The position numbers and the translations under genes were made by a program. From Empedobacter sp036647415 (GTDB taxonomy: Bacteria > Bacteroidota > Bacteroidia > Flavobacteriales > Weeksellaceae): a stretch of DNA of 64,000 nt. The notes beneath the pieces were generated by a model, which was not told the origin of the DNA, searched no databases, and saw only the letters and a program-made list of their open reading frames with translations. Shown here piece after piece: positions 54,084-62,612 of the stretch (positions within the stretch are counted from its first letter, which is position 1; each line of letters starts with the position of its first letter). The stretch is from assembly GCF_036647415.1 (NCBI RefSeq), contig NZ_JAVXKG010000006.1:50769-114768 (forward strand), read 5' to 3'.

Positions 54084-56629
54084 AAAAATTAATACTATCA
54101 TTAAGTTTAATTCTACCGTTATCACAAGCTTTTGCGTGTGCTGATAGAGGTGGAGAAGATTATTATTACTACAATCTTTTTTCGCAAACATTGAGCGAAG
54201 CACCGCAATATCAACCATTTTTGATGACAATGGATAATCCGTATTATGACATGGATCCAAATCAGAAAAATGACAATATTATGGCTTGGCAAAAAACCTT
54301 AGGTATTAGTTATGATGAGGCGTATGAGTTGGTTTTGATAACGTCTAAAGCTGATGTTGATAAATTAATCAAAAATGGAAAATCGACTGATAGTAAGACT
54401 AATTTTGCAACTTCTGATTGGGTAAAAAAGAACAAACAAAACTTACTTTATTTGTCGTATGCCAAGTATTTAGAGCCTTATATGGCTTTTTATTACATTG
54501 ATAATGGCGAATGGTCGTATGTAGATCGTCCAGATAAAAATGTAAATAATCTGAATTATAAAAAAGTATTAGATGTTCTGAAAAAAAGCTGGAATGCAGA
54601 GACAGACAAAGAGCTGAAGATGCGTTATGGTTATCAAATTGTACGTTTTGCACATTATTTTCATGAATATAAAGATGCCGTTAATTATTTCAAAATGTAT
54701 GTAGAATCGCAAGGGATTAAAAATGCGATTTATTTTTATGCGTTAGATCAAAAAGCAGGAGCAGAAAGAGGTTCAGGAAATTATATGCAAGCGAATTATG
54801 ATTTTTTTGAAGTATTTTCTCATTCAAATGATAGAAAATTGAGTGCATATCAGTCAATGAAATTCACGGAAGATTTGAATTTTGAGAATATGTTGGCGAA
54901 TGCAAAAACAATGCAAGAAAAAAATGATTTGTATTTGTTGATTGGTTACAATAATTTTTCAAATCCATTAGCGCCAGCAAAGAAAATAATTGCGAATGAT
55001 GTAAATGCGCCACAAGCCAGAATTTTATTTGCCCGAGCAATCAATTTGATAGAGCGCGAATATTTGCAGCAAAATCCAGAAGATTATTATTGGGATTCTT
55101 CTCAGGAACGAAAAAAATACACCGATTTATATTTACCTGTAAAACAAGATAGTTATTATTCCGAAAATACAAATGATATTCAAATTAATGAATTAATTTC
55201 TTTAGCTAAATCGCAAGCAGAGAAGGCTACAGATAAAGATTATTGGAATCTTTCCGTTGCTTATCTTAATTTATTAAATAAAAATTTTACTGAAACAAAG
55301 ACTTTTTTAGCAAAGACAAATTCTAATTCGAAAGAATTTCAACAACAGAAAAAAGTAATCGAGATTTTATTAGAAATTTTTGAACAAAAAAAGATTACAG
55401 ATAATTTTGAGAATCAATTGATACAAAAATATGGTACGATTCTGAGCTATGAATTTCCAAAATTACCAGAAGATGTGTATGATTATTCGAATGCAGATAA
55501 TCAAAAAATGAATCTAAAAAATGTGATTTTTGATGTTTTGGCGAATCGTTATTATTTGCAAGGCGACAAAGGAAAAGCATTTCTTATACATAATGATATT
55601 ACGCAATTAGGTACGAATCCGAGTTGGGATATCATCAATGATCTGGATAAATTGGATAAAAAATCGAATAAAACAGCTTTCGAAAAGTATTTGATTAAAG
55701 CGAAAGTAAAGTCGAGTTCATGGGATTGGAGAACTGAGAAATCGACAGATTTACAGTTCAAACTTTCTGATTATTTAGCAGATTTCAAAGGAACATTGTA
55801 TTTGGGTGAGATGAAATTTGATTTGGCGAAGAAAGAATTTGAGAAAATTGATCAAAAATATCAGACTTCAGAGAGTGCTTATTTTGTATATGGTTATGAT
55901 TCTGTAAAAGACAAGGAAACGAAAACTTGGGTAGAAAACCAGTTTGACGGTTATCACAATATTCCGAATAAGATATTTGGTTACAATAAAATAGAATGTT
56001 TTAATTGTGATGAGAATATTGTAATTGAAACGCCTTATTTGAATGAATTTAAGTTTATCAAGCCAAAATTGTCAAAATTGGAATTGATAAATGCTATGAT
56101 AGAATTGAATAAAATTGCCAAAAAGAATACAGAAGAAGGTGCAAAAGCAAATTATTTGTTGGGTAATTTTTACTACAATACCACTACTTTAGGCTATTAT
56201 CGTTATTTGTTAACATTTGACACAAATAATAGTAACGGACCGAAATACAATAATTATGGTGATGAATATCAGGCAACAAACAATTTTTTCTACAAAAGTT
56301 TTGGTTGGGGTGGAAATTACACGGATAATTTTACACCATCAGAAAATTATTTGAAAAAAGCATTCAGTTCTACGACAAATAGAGAGATGAAAGCGCAAAT
56401 TTTGTTTGCTTTATCTAAAGATGAACAAGGACGTTTTTATAATTCTAAAGATGCGACTTTGAGAAAATTATTCGAAAATGAATATGATAATGAAGCAAAA
56501 ATATTGAGTTATAAAGTAGTGAATTATCGTAGTTATTTCAAAGAATTGAAACAATATTCGGATACAAAATCTTATCAAGAAACGAAATCAAATTGTAAGT
56601 ATTTTGATTATTATACAAATAACTATTAA
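54080..56629 (+). CDS. Large exported protein of unknown function, 849 aa
   Basis: Not assigned to a named family. A signal peptide (about 1-19, LPLSQAFA) is cleaved before CADRGGEDYYYYNLF; the residues before Cys do not make a good lipobox. Most of the chain is helical with TPR-like spacing (for example KELKMRYGYQIVRFAHYF, AIYFYALDQKAG and KAQILFALSKDEQG). Aromatic residues are unusually common. It is translationally coupled to the preceding lipoprotein gene by a 4-bp overlap, so the two products probably act together at the cell envelope. Function unknown. Confidence 0.8.
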   Translation: MKKLILSLSLILPLSQAFACADRGGEDYYYYNLFSQTLSEAPQYQPFLMTMDNPYYDMDPNQKNDNIMAWQKTLGISYDEAYELVLITSKADVDKLIKNGKSTDSKTNFATSDWVKKNKQNLLYLSYAKYLEPYMAFYYIDNGEWSYVDRPDKNVNNLNYKKVLDVLKKSWNAETDKELKMRYGYQIVRFAHYFHEYKDAVNYFKMYVESQGIKNAIYFYALDQKAGAERGSGNYMQANYDFFEVFSHSNDRKLSAYQSMKFTEDLNFENMLANAKTMQEKNDLYLLIGYNNFSNPLAPAKKIIANDVNAPQARILFARAINLIEREYLQQNPEDYYWDSSQERKKYTDLYLPVKQDSYYSENTNDIQINELISLAKSQAEKATDKDYWNLSVAYLNLLNKNFTETKTFLAKTNSNSKEFQQQKKVIEILLEIFEQKKITDNFENQLIQKYGTILSYEFPKLPEDVYDYSNADNQKMNLKNVIFDVLANRYYLQGDKGKAFLIHNDITQLGTNPSWDIINDLDKLDKKSNKTAFEKYLIKAKVKSSSWDWRTEKSTDLQFKLSDYLADFKGTLYLGEMKFDLAKKEFEKIDQKYQTSESAYFVYGYDSVKDKETKTWVENQFDGYHNIPNKIFGYNKIECFNCDENIVIETPYLNEFKFIKPKLSKLELINAMIELNKIAKKNTEEGAKANYLLGNFYYNTTTLGYYRYLLTFDTNNSNGPKYNNYGDEYQATNNFFYKSFGWGGNYTDNFTPSENYLKKAFSSTTNREMKAQILFALSKDEQGRFYNSKDATLRKLFENEYDNEAKILSYKVVNYRSYFKELKQYSDTKSYQETKSNCKYFDYYTNNY

Positions 56630-56635
56630 AATTTT

Positions 56636-56660
56636 AAGCTTCCACATGGAAGCTTTTTTT
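56636..56660 (+). terminator. Terminator of the 53094-56629 operon
   Basis: AAGCTTCC, loop ACAT, GGAAGCTT, then a T-run. Confidence 0.9.
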
Positions 56661-56685
56661 ATATATTTAAGAAAATGAATCATGT

Positions 56686-57420
56686 ATGAAATGTTTTATA
56701 ACGAACCAAGAATTTAAAAAATATGAAACTGTTCAAGGAAAAGATTTACAGAAAGAAATCTTTGACTTAATCAATGTAGATTTTCCTAATTTCAAGATAG
56801 AAGATTATATTTCTATCAAAGAATTAAATAAATATAGAAGATTATTTTTTGCAAATCTGATTTCGCAGGAAAAAGGAGAAATGGAAAAATTAGATCAAGA
56901 TGTTATGGAAGCAATTCGTGATAATTCTATTTTGTCAGAAAATATAAAAGATGAAGTAGAAAAAGACTCTACTTTGGGGCAAAGAATAGCTGATAAAGTG
57001 GCAACTTTTGGTGGAAGTTGGACATTTATCATTATTTTTTTTACATTTTTATTGATTTGGATGTTTCTTAATTTTTGGATGTTACATAACAAAGGATTTG
57101 ATCCGTATCCGTTTATTTTACTTAATTTGATTTTGTCATGTTTGGCGGCAATACAAGCACCAATTATTATGATGAGTCAAAATAGACAAGAAGATAAAGA
57201 CCGTGAACGTGCAGAACATGATTATAAAATTAATTTGAAAGCTGAATTAGAAATTAAATTATTGAGCGAAAAAATTGATCATTTATTAGTTCATCAAAAT
57301 AAAAAACTATTAGAAATTCAAGAAATGCAGATTCAATATTTAGAGAATATTGAGCAACAAGTACTTCAATCTAAAAGCAAAACTAAAAAATCGGACGATA
57401 ATTTAGAAAACTTAGAATAG
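56686..57420 (+). CDS. DUF1003 family membrane protein
   Basis: A 244-residue protein with a polar N-terminal part (about 1-100), two membrane helices at about 111-133 and 142-165 and a coiled-coil C-terminus (about 180-240). The block GQRIADKVATFGGSWTFIIIF before the first helix, and IQAPIIMMSQNRQEDKDRER after the second, are the DUF1003 signature. Function of the family is unknown. The N-terminus has one CFITNQEF stretch with a single cysteine, not enough for a zinc site. It is transcribed alone. Confidence 0.88.
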   Translation: MKCFITNQEFKKYETVQGKDLQKEIFDLINVDFPNFKIEDYISIKELNKYRRLFFANLISQEKGEMEKLDQDVMEAIRDNSILSENIKDEVEKDSTLGQRIADKVATFGGSWTFIIIFFTFLLIWMFLNFWMLHNKGFDPYPFILLNLILSCLAAIQAPIIMMSQNRQEDKDRERAEHDYKINLKAELEIKLLSEKIDHLLVHQNKKLLEIQEMQIQYLENIEQQVLQSKSKTKKSDDNLENLE

Positions 57421-57499
57421 TTTTTTGTTAAATCATTTAAAAAGAGTTTGATGACATATAGTTAATGATTCAATTTAAATCATTTTCATTTATTTTTCT

Positions 57500-57507
57500 T
57501 AAATTTG
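57500..57507 (+). promoter_or_regulatory. -7 promoter element of pruA
   Basis: TAAATTTG, 35 bp before the pruA ATG. Confidence 0.6.
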
Positions 57508-57542
57508 AACTTTGAAAAAGTATAAACAAACAAAATAATAAA

Positions 57543-59171
57543 ATGTCAAAATCATTTGCTCAAATTCCTCAAGCTATTAACGAAGAGGTAAAATCATACG
57601 CTCCTGGTACGCCAGAGAGAGCACAATTATTAGACGCTTACAAAAAAATGTACAATGAGATAACAGAAGTTCCTCAGTACATTGGTTCTGAAGAAATCTT
57701 TAGCGGAAACAAAAAAGAAATTCGTCCACCACATGATCATCAAAAAGTAGTTGGTTATTTCCACGAAGGTACACAAGCAGATGTTATAAAAGCAATTGAT
57801 ACAGCTTTGGCTGCAAAAGATGCTTGGGTTGCAATGGCTTGGGAAGATAGAGCTGCTATTTTCTTGAAAGCTGCAGATTTATTAGCAGGTCCTTACCGCG
57901 CTAAGATAAATGCTGCAACAATGATTGGTCAATCTAAAAATGCAATGCAAGCAGAAATTGATTCGGCTTGTGAGTTGATAGATTTTTTACGTTTCAACGT
58001 ACAATATATGACAGAGATTTATGCAGATCAACCAATTTCTTCTCCAGGAATTTGGAATCGCGTAGATTATCGTCCGTTAGAAGGATTTACATTCGCAATT
58101 ACACCATTCAATTTTACTGCAATTGCAGGTAATTTACCATCTTGTATGGCTTTAATGGGGAATGTTGTTGTATGGAAACCATCTGACAAACAAACTTTAG
58201 CTGCGAAAATTACAATGGAAGTTTTCAAAAAAGCAGGTTTACCAGATGGTGTTATCAACTTAATTTTAACTGATGGTGCAGAAACAGCAAAAACTGTTTT
58301 AGAACACAGAGATTTTGCAGGTTTACATTTCACAGGATCAACACGCGTTTTCAATACATTATGGAAACAAATTGGAGATAATATTAATAATTACAGAACT
58401 TATCCAAGAATTGTTGGTGAAACAGGAGGAAAAGATTTTGTAATGGTACATAAATCATCTTGTCCAACAGAAGTAGCGGTAGCATTAGTTCGTGGTTCTT
58501 TCGAGTATCAAGGTCAAAAATGTTCTGCGGCTTCAAGAGCTTATGTTCCATCAAACTTATGGCCAGAAGTTGAAAAACAAATGAAAGAAATGGTTGCAAC
58601 AATCACAGTTGGTACACCAGAAGAATTCTCAAACTTTATGACTGCTGTTATTGATAAAAATTCTTTCGAAAAATCAAAAGGATATATTGATAGAGCAAAA
58701 GCATCTTCAGAAGCAGAAGTTGTAATTGGTGGTACGTATGACGATTCTATCGGATATTTTGTTCAACCAACAGTTATTAAAGCAACAAATCCTAAATATG
58801 AATCTATGGTAGATGAGATCTTCGGACCTGTATTATCTGTTTATGTTTATGATGAAAATGAATTCGAAGAAACATTAAAATTAGTTGACGAAACTTCTAT
58901 TTATGCATTAACAGGATCTATTTTCTCTAAAGATCGTGCTGCTGTAGATATTGCTGCTAAAGCATTGAAAAATGCTTGTGGAAACTTCTATATTAACGAT
59001 AAACCAACAGGTGCAGTTGTAGGTCAACAACCATTTGGAGGTGCTCGTGCATCAGGAACTAATGATAAAGCAGGTTCTGCAATGAACTTGTTACGTTGGA
59101 CTTCAGTTCAAACAATCAAAGAAACATTAGTTTCTCCAACAGATTATAAATACCCATTCTTGGCAAAATAA
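57543..59171 (+). CDS. pruA: L-glutamate gamma-semialdehyde dehydrogenase (1-pyrroline-5-carboxylate dehydrogenase)
   Basis: NAD-dependent oxidation of glutamate semialdehyde to glutamate, the second step of proline breakdown. The 542-residue length and the N-terminus match the mitochondrial-type P5C dehydrogenase group. The catalytic cysteine is C327 in YQGQKCSAASR and the general base is E293 in VGETGGKDF; the coenzyme loop FTGSTRVF is present. No proline dehydrogenase gene is adjacent. It has its own promoter element and terminator. Confidence 0.95.
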   Translation: MSKSFAQIPQAINEEVKSYAPGTPERAQLLDAYKKMYNEITEVPQYIGSEEIFSGNKKEIRPPHDHQKVVGYFHEGTQADVIKAIDTALAAKDAWVAMAWEDRAAIFLKAADLLAGPYRAKINAATMIGQSKNAMQAEIDSACELIDFLRFNVQYMTEIYADQPISSPGIWNRVDYRPLEGFTFAITPFNFTAIAGNLPSCMALMGNVVVWKPSDKQTLAAKITMEVFKKAGLPDGVINLILTDGAETAKTVLEHRDFAGLHFTGSTRVFNTLWKQIGDNINNYRTYPRIVGETGGKDFVMVHKSSCPTEVAVALVRGSFEYQGQKCSAASRAYVPSNLWPEVEKQMKEMVATITVGTPEEFSNFMTAVIDKNSFEKSKGYIDRAKASSEAEVVIGGTYDDSIGYFVQPTVIKATNPKYESMVDEIFGPVLSVYVYDENEFEETLKLVDETSIYALTGSIFSKDRAAVDIAAKALKNACGNFYINDKPTGAVVGQQPFGGARASGTNDKAGSAMNLLRWTSVQTIKETLVSPTDYKYPFLAK

Positions 59172-59195
59172 TTTTTTTTTCGAGATATAAAATAG

Positions 59196-59229
59196 AATAA
59201 GCCTTACATTTGTAGGGCTTATTTTTTTT
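59196..59229 (+). terminator. Terminator of pruA, loop contains a -7 promoter element
   Basis: AATAAGCC, 12-nt loop, GGCTTATT, then T-run. The loop holds TACATTTG (59205-59212), an exact -7 consensus, 20 bp before the CDF gene start. Confidence 0.85.
59205..59212 (+). promoter_or_regulatory. -7 promoter element of the CDF gene, inside the pruA terminator
   Basis: TACATTTG fits TAnnTTTG; transcription would begin at the right arm of the terminator hairpin, so the new transcript would carry only half of the hairpin. Confidence 0.5.
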
Positions 59230-59232
59230 GGT

Positions 59233-60162
59233 ATGAATGACAATTCGGAGAAAGCTATAAAAGCTTCAATATTTAGTATTTTCGGGAATGCTTCTTTGGC
59301 TATTATCAAGTTTTTGGCTGGATATTTCGGTAACTCTTATGCACTTATTGCGGATGCTATAGAATCTTCGGCAGATGTATTTTCATCTATATTTGTGTTT
59401 TTTGGACTTAAATATTCTGCACGTCCAGCAGATGAAAATCATCCGTATGGACACGGAAAAGCAGAAGCTCTGATCACATTCTTGGTCGTAACTTTCTTAA
59501 TTGTTTCAGCAATTATTATTGCAAAAGAAAGTGTCAATAATATTATTACACCACATCATCAGCCCGCACCTTTTACATTATTGGTTTTAGGAGGAATTAT
59601 TTTATTCAAAGAATTATCCTTTCAGTATGTAATGCGAAAAAGTATAGAAACCAATAGTTCTTCTCTAAAAGCAGATGCTTGGCATCATCGTTCAGATGCA
59701 ATTACATCGTTAATGGCTTTTATTGGGATTTCGATTTCGTTGGTAATGGGACCAGGTTGGGAAGCGGCAGACGATGTTGCGGCGCTTTTTGCTTCGGGAG
59801 TTATTTTTTACAATGCGTATAAAATTCTTCGTCCTGCTTTAGGAGAGATTATGGATGAGCAATTGTATGAAGAAGAAGTAGAAGAAATTAGAAAGATTTC
59901 GTTGAACGTTTCGGGCGTTATTGCAACTGAAAAATGTAATGTTCGCAAAAGTGGAATGTATTATTTTGTAGATTTACATATGATTGTCGATGGAAATATA
60001 TCTGTTGTAGAAGGTCATGAAATTAGCCATCATTTGAAAGATGAAATTAAAGAGAAAATGCCACAAGTACAAGATGTTTTGGTGCATATAGAACCAACTT
60101 TTGTTTCGGTTAGAAAATATTATCGAGATCATCAGATAGAAGATAGAAAAGTAGGGGAATAA
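59233..60162 (+). CDS. Cation diffusion facilitator family transporter
   Basis: A 309-residue inner-membrane exporter of divalent metals such as Zn(II), Fe(II) or Mn(II). Six membrane segments are followed by a cytoplasmic C-terminal domain (about 210-295) with a metal-binding-like DLHMIVDG and HEISHHLKDE. The transport-site residues are present: D in LIADAIESSADVFSS and the HHRSDAITS motif (H and D). The metal specificity cannot be read from the sequence. A single gene between two terminators. Confidence 0.93.
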   Translation: MNDNSEKAIKASIFSIFGNASLAIIKFLAGYFGNSYALIADAIESSADVFSSIFVFFGLKYSARPADENHPYGHGKAEALITFLVVTFLIVSAIIIAKESVNNIITPHHQPAPFTLLVLGGIILFKELSFQYVMRKSIETNSSSLKADAWHHRSDAITSLMAFIGISISLVMGPGWEAADDVAALFASGVIFYNAYKILRPALGEIMDEQLYEEEVEEIRKISLNVSGVIATEKCNVRKSGMYYFVDLHMIVDGNISVVEGHEISHHLKDEIKEKMPQVQDVLVHIEPTFVSVRKYYRDHQIEDRKVGE

Positions 60163-60192
60163 AAAAAGAGAAGTATTTTGCTTCTCTTTTTT
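60162..60192 (+). terminator. Terminator of the CDF gene
   Basis: AAAAAGAGAAG, 7-nt loop, CTTCTCTTTTTT. It ends 50 bp before the stop of the converging OmpW-like gene. Confidence 0.85.
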
Positions 60193-60241
60193 GTTTTTCT
60201 TTAATTTCAAAAATTAAAGAAACTATATAAGTGAGTTGGTA

Positions 60242-60889
60242 TTAAAATAATTTGAAACCGATACCAGTACTAATCAACCATGGATTAAGATCTACATCAG
60301 CAGGTACATAAACTTGTCCAGCAGGTAAAGCTGCACCAACTTCAACATCTGTATTCAAGTAAACTTTTTTTACATCGACATTCCAATATAATTTATCGTT
60401 GATTTTGTAATCAAATCCTAATTGAAAAGAGTAACCTAAATTGTTATCATAATCAACATTAGTTATAGCAGCATTACGTCCTTTTCCTTGACCTTCATCG
60501 TAAAAAATAGTATAATTAAGTCCAGCACCAATATATGGTTTTAAGTTTTTGGTTGGGTAGAAATGATATTGAAGATTTAGCGTAGGAGGTAATAACATAA
60601 CACGTCCCAAATCTAAATTACCTAAAGCTGTATTTACAGCAACAACTTCATGTTTCGAAGTTCCTAAAATTAATTCGGCAGCTATATTTTTTGTAAAATA
60701 ATAAGTAAAATCTACTTCAGGAATTAAGTTATTTGTAAGGTTAACATTTCCTCCAATCGTTTCAATAGTCGCATTTTCCATTGGTACAACACCAGTTGCT
60801 CTAACGCGCATATGTAATTCACCAGCCTCTTGTCCAAATGATAAAGTAGATAGTAATAATCCGCTCAACACTAATAATCCTTTTTTCAT
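60242..60889 (-). CDS. OmpW-like outer-membrane beta-barrel protein
   Basis: A 215-residue protein with a signal peptide (about 1-19, STLSFGQE) and an eight-strand barrel pattern ending NPWLISTGIGFKLF with a terminal Phe. MLLPPTLNLQYHFYPTKNLKPYIGAGLNYTIF is characteristic of OmpW (LPPTL, Y-GAGLNYT). OmpW forms a small hydrophobic channel in the outer membrane and responds to stress in other bacteria. Single leftward gene. Confidence 0.92.
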   Translation of the reverse strand: MKKGLLVLSGLLLSTLSFGQEAGELHMRVRATGVVPMENATIETIGGNVNLTNNLIPEVDFTYYFTKNIAAELILGTSKHEVVAVNTALGNLDLGRVMLLPPTLNLQYHFYPTKNLKPYIGAGLNYTIFYDEGQGKGRNAAITNVDYDNNLGYSFQLGFDYKINDKLYWNVDVKKVYLNTDVEVGAALPAGQVYVPADVDLNPWLISTGIGFKLF

Positions 60890-60915
60890 AGTACTTGTTT
60901 TATCTTTTTCTAATG

Positions 60916-60937
60916 CAAAACTAGGATAGTTTTATCC
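60916..60937 (-). promoter_or_regulatory. Promoter element and small palindrome upstream of the OmpW-like gene
   Basis: The reverse strand has TAGTTTTG at 60916-60923 (-7 consensus). GGATA/TATCC (60924-60937) forms a small inverted repeat just upstream of it, a possible operator. The rest of the 60890-61089 spacer shows nothing recognisable. Confidence 0.4.
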
Positions 60938-61089
60938 GAATTAAAATGTCGAAAATCATACATCGAAATGAGAAAAAACATTTGGTGTTTTATGAAACTT
61001 TTATACCTTAAACACGCTGATAGTCAGTAATTCTTAATCAATAAAAATAAGATAATTAATTTAATAATCATAGAAGACTATATTTTTAT

Positions 61090-61097
61090 TATTTTTG
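61090..61097 (+). promoter_or_regulatory. -7 promoter element of the acyl-CoA dehydrogenase gene
   Basis: TATTTTTG fits TAnnTTTG and its last three bases are the TTG of an upstream in-frame start candidate, arguing that translation begins at the ATG at 61125. Confidence 0.55.
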
Positions 61098-61124
61098 ACA
61101 AAAATCAGAATTAAACTCAAAAAA

Positions 61125-62267
61125 ATGAATTTCTTAGAAAACGAAAACTTAACATTGATCGCACAATCTGCACAAGATTTTGCAAAGCAATACATTCAAC
61201 CAAATATAATGGAGTGGGACGAAGCCCAAACTTTTCCTGTAGAAGTATTTAAAGAATTAGGAAAAATGGGATTCATGGGTGTCTTAGTTCCAGAACAATA
61301 TGGTGGTAGCGGATTGTCTTATGAAGAGTATGTGACGATTGTAGACGAAATTTCTCAAGTAGATCCTTCTATCGGTTTATCAGTCGCAGCGCATAATTCA
61401 CTTTGTACAAATCATATTTTAGAGTTTGGAACTGAAGAACAAAAACAACGTTGGTTACCAAAATTAGCAACAGCAGAATGGATTGGTGCTTGGGGATTAA
61501 CAGAACACAATACAGGATCTGATGCCGGAGGAATGTCAACTACAGCTGTAAAAGATGGTGACGAATGGGTGATAAATGGAGCAAAAAACTTTATTACACA
61601 TGCTATCTCTGGTGATGTTGCTGTAATTATGACACGTACAGGAGAAAAAGGAGCAAAAAATAACACAACTGCTTTTGTAATAGAAAAAGGTACACCAGGT
61701 TTTACATCAGGTAAAAAAGAAAATAAATTAGGAATGCGTGCTTCAGAAACAGCAGAATTAATTTTTGATAATGTACGTATTTCAGACGCAAATCGTTTAG
61801 GAAACGTAGGAGACGGTTTCAAACAAGCGCTAAAAGTATTAGATGGTGGTCGTATCTCAATTGCAGCACTAAGTTTAGGAATTGCAAAAGGAGCATATAA
61901 AGCGGCATTAAAATACGCACAAGAACGTCATCAATTTGGTACTGCAATTGCAAATTTCCAAGCTATAAACTTTAAGTTAGCAGAAATGGTAACAGAAATT
62001 GAGGCTTCAGAATTATTAATTCGCAAAGCATCGTATTTAAAAAATAATAAAAAACCAATGTCTACAGAGGGTGCAATGGCAAAATATTATGCCTCTGAAG
62101 CGTGTGTAAAAATATCGAATGATGCGGTTCAAATATTTGGTGGATACGGATATACAAAAGATTTTCCAGTAGAAAAATTCTACAGAGATTCTAAATTATG
62201 TACAATCGGGGAAGGTACAACTGAGATTCAAAAATTAGTAATCGGAAGAAATATTTTGAAAGATTAA
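61125..62267 (+). CDS. Acyl-CoA dehydrogenase
   Basis: FAD-dependent oxidation of acyl-CoA to enoyl-CoA in fatty-acid or branched-chain amino-acid breakdown. From ATG 61125 it has 380 residues, the normal length. Motifs include GLTEHNTGSDAGGMST (ACAD signature), GMRASETAELIFDNVRI, and the C-terminal QIFGGYGYTKDFPVEKFYRDSK with IGEGTTEIQKLVIGR. The catalytic glutamate is in that last segment, as in short/medium-chain ACADs. Specificity is not determinable. No electron-transfer-flavoprotein gene is nearby. Confidence 0.95.
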   Translation: MNFLENENLTLIAQSAQDFAKQYIQPNIMEWDEAQTFPVEVFKELGKMGFMGVLVPEQYGGSGLSYEEYVTIVDEISQVDPSIGLSVAAHNSLCTNHILEFGTEEQKQRWLPKLATAEWIGAWGLTEHNTGSDAGGMSTTAVKDGDEWVINGAKNFITHAISGDVAVIMTRTGEKGAKNNTTAFVIEKGTPGFTSGKKENKLGMRASETAELIFDNVRISDANRLGNVGDGFKQALKVLDGGRISIAALSLGIAKGAYKAALKYAQERHQFGTAIANFQAINFKLAEMVTEIEASELLIRKASYLKNNKKPMSTEGAMAKYYASEACVKISNDAVQIFGGYGYTKDFPVEKFYRDSKLCTIGEGTTEIQKLVIGRNILKD

Positions 62268-62278
62268 TATAAAAGGAT

Positions 62279-62308
62279 TTGTTTAATAACTAAAGAGTTG
62301 TATATTTG
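62279..62308 (+). promoter_or_regulatory. Strong promoter of rpsU (TTG - 19 bp - TATATTTG)
   Basis: TTG at 62279-62281 and TATATTTG at 62301-62308 are spaced by 19 bp, the full Bacteroidota -33/-7 consensus. It lies 27 bp before the rpsU ATG. Confidence 0.85.
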
Positions 62309-62335
62309 CCATCTTAAAAAGAAATAGATAAAATT

Positions 62336-62530
62336 ATGTTGATTATACCAGTAAAGGACGGAGAGTCAATCGAAAGAGCTCTAAAAAAATACAAAAGAAA
62401 ATTTGATAAAACAGGTGTTGTACGTCAGTTAAGAGCGCGTCAGCAGTTCATTAAGCCTTCAGTTACTAAAAGACAAAAAATGAGTAGAGCAATCTACAAA
62501 TTGTCTTTAACAGTTCAAGAAGAAGCTTAG
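62336..62530 (+). CDS. rpsU: 30S ribosomal protein S21
   Basis: A 64-residue basic protein that helps the small subunit with translation initiation. MLIIPVKDGESIERALKKYK and the basic middle FDKTGVVRQLRARQQF are typical of S21. In Bacteroidota S21 lies near the platform that binds the 16S rRNA 3' end and is linked to the weak use of Shine-Dalgarno pairing. It has the best promoter in the window and a terminator that merges with the next promoter. Confidence 0.97.
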   Translation: MLIIPVKDGESIERALKKYKRKFDKTGVVRQLRARQQFIKPSVTKRQKMSRAIYKLSLTVQEEA

Positions 62531-62566
62531 TCTACCGTTTTAGACAATATAAAGAATTAATTTCTG

Positions 62567-62595
62567 TTGACCTATTTATTAAAGTTGTAACTTTG
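62567..62595 (+). promoter_or_regulatory. Promoter of xerC (TTG - 18 bp - TAACTTTG), inside the rpsU terminator
   Basis: TTG at 62567-62569 and TAACTTTG at 62588-62595. The -7 element lies across the loop and right arm of the rpsU terminator. Confidence 0.6.
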
Positions 62596-62612
62596 ATAAA
62601 TAGGTTTTTTTT
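62571..62612 (+). terminator. Terminator of rpsU overlapping the xerC promoter
   Basis: CCTATTTATTAAAGTT and AACTTTGATAAATAGG pair with one wobble around a minimal loop; eight T follow and run up to the xerC ATG at 62613. Confidence 0.88.

Noticed and set aside
61095..61124. TTG at 61095 as start of the acyl-CoA dehydrogenase
   Set aside because: It is part of the TATTTTTG promoter element, and the added basic residues are not typical of the family.
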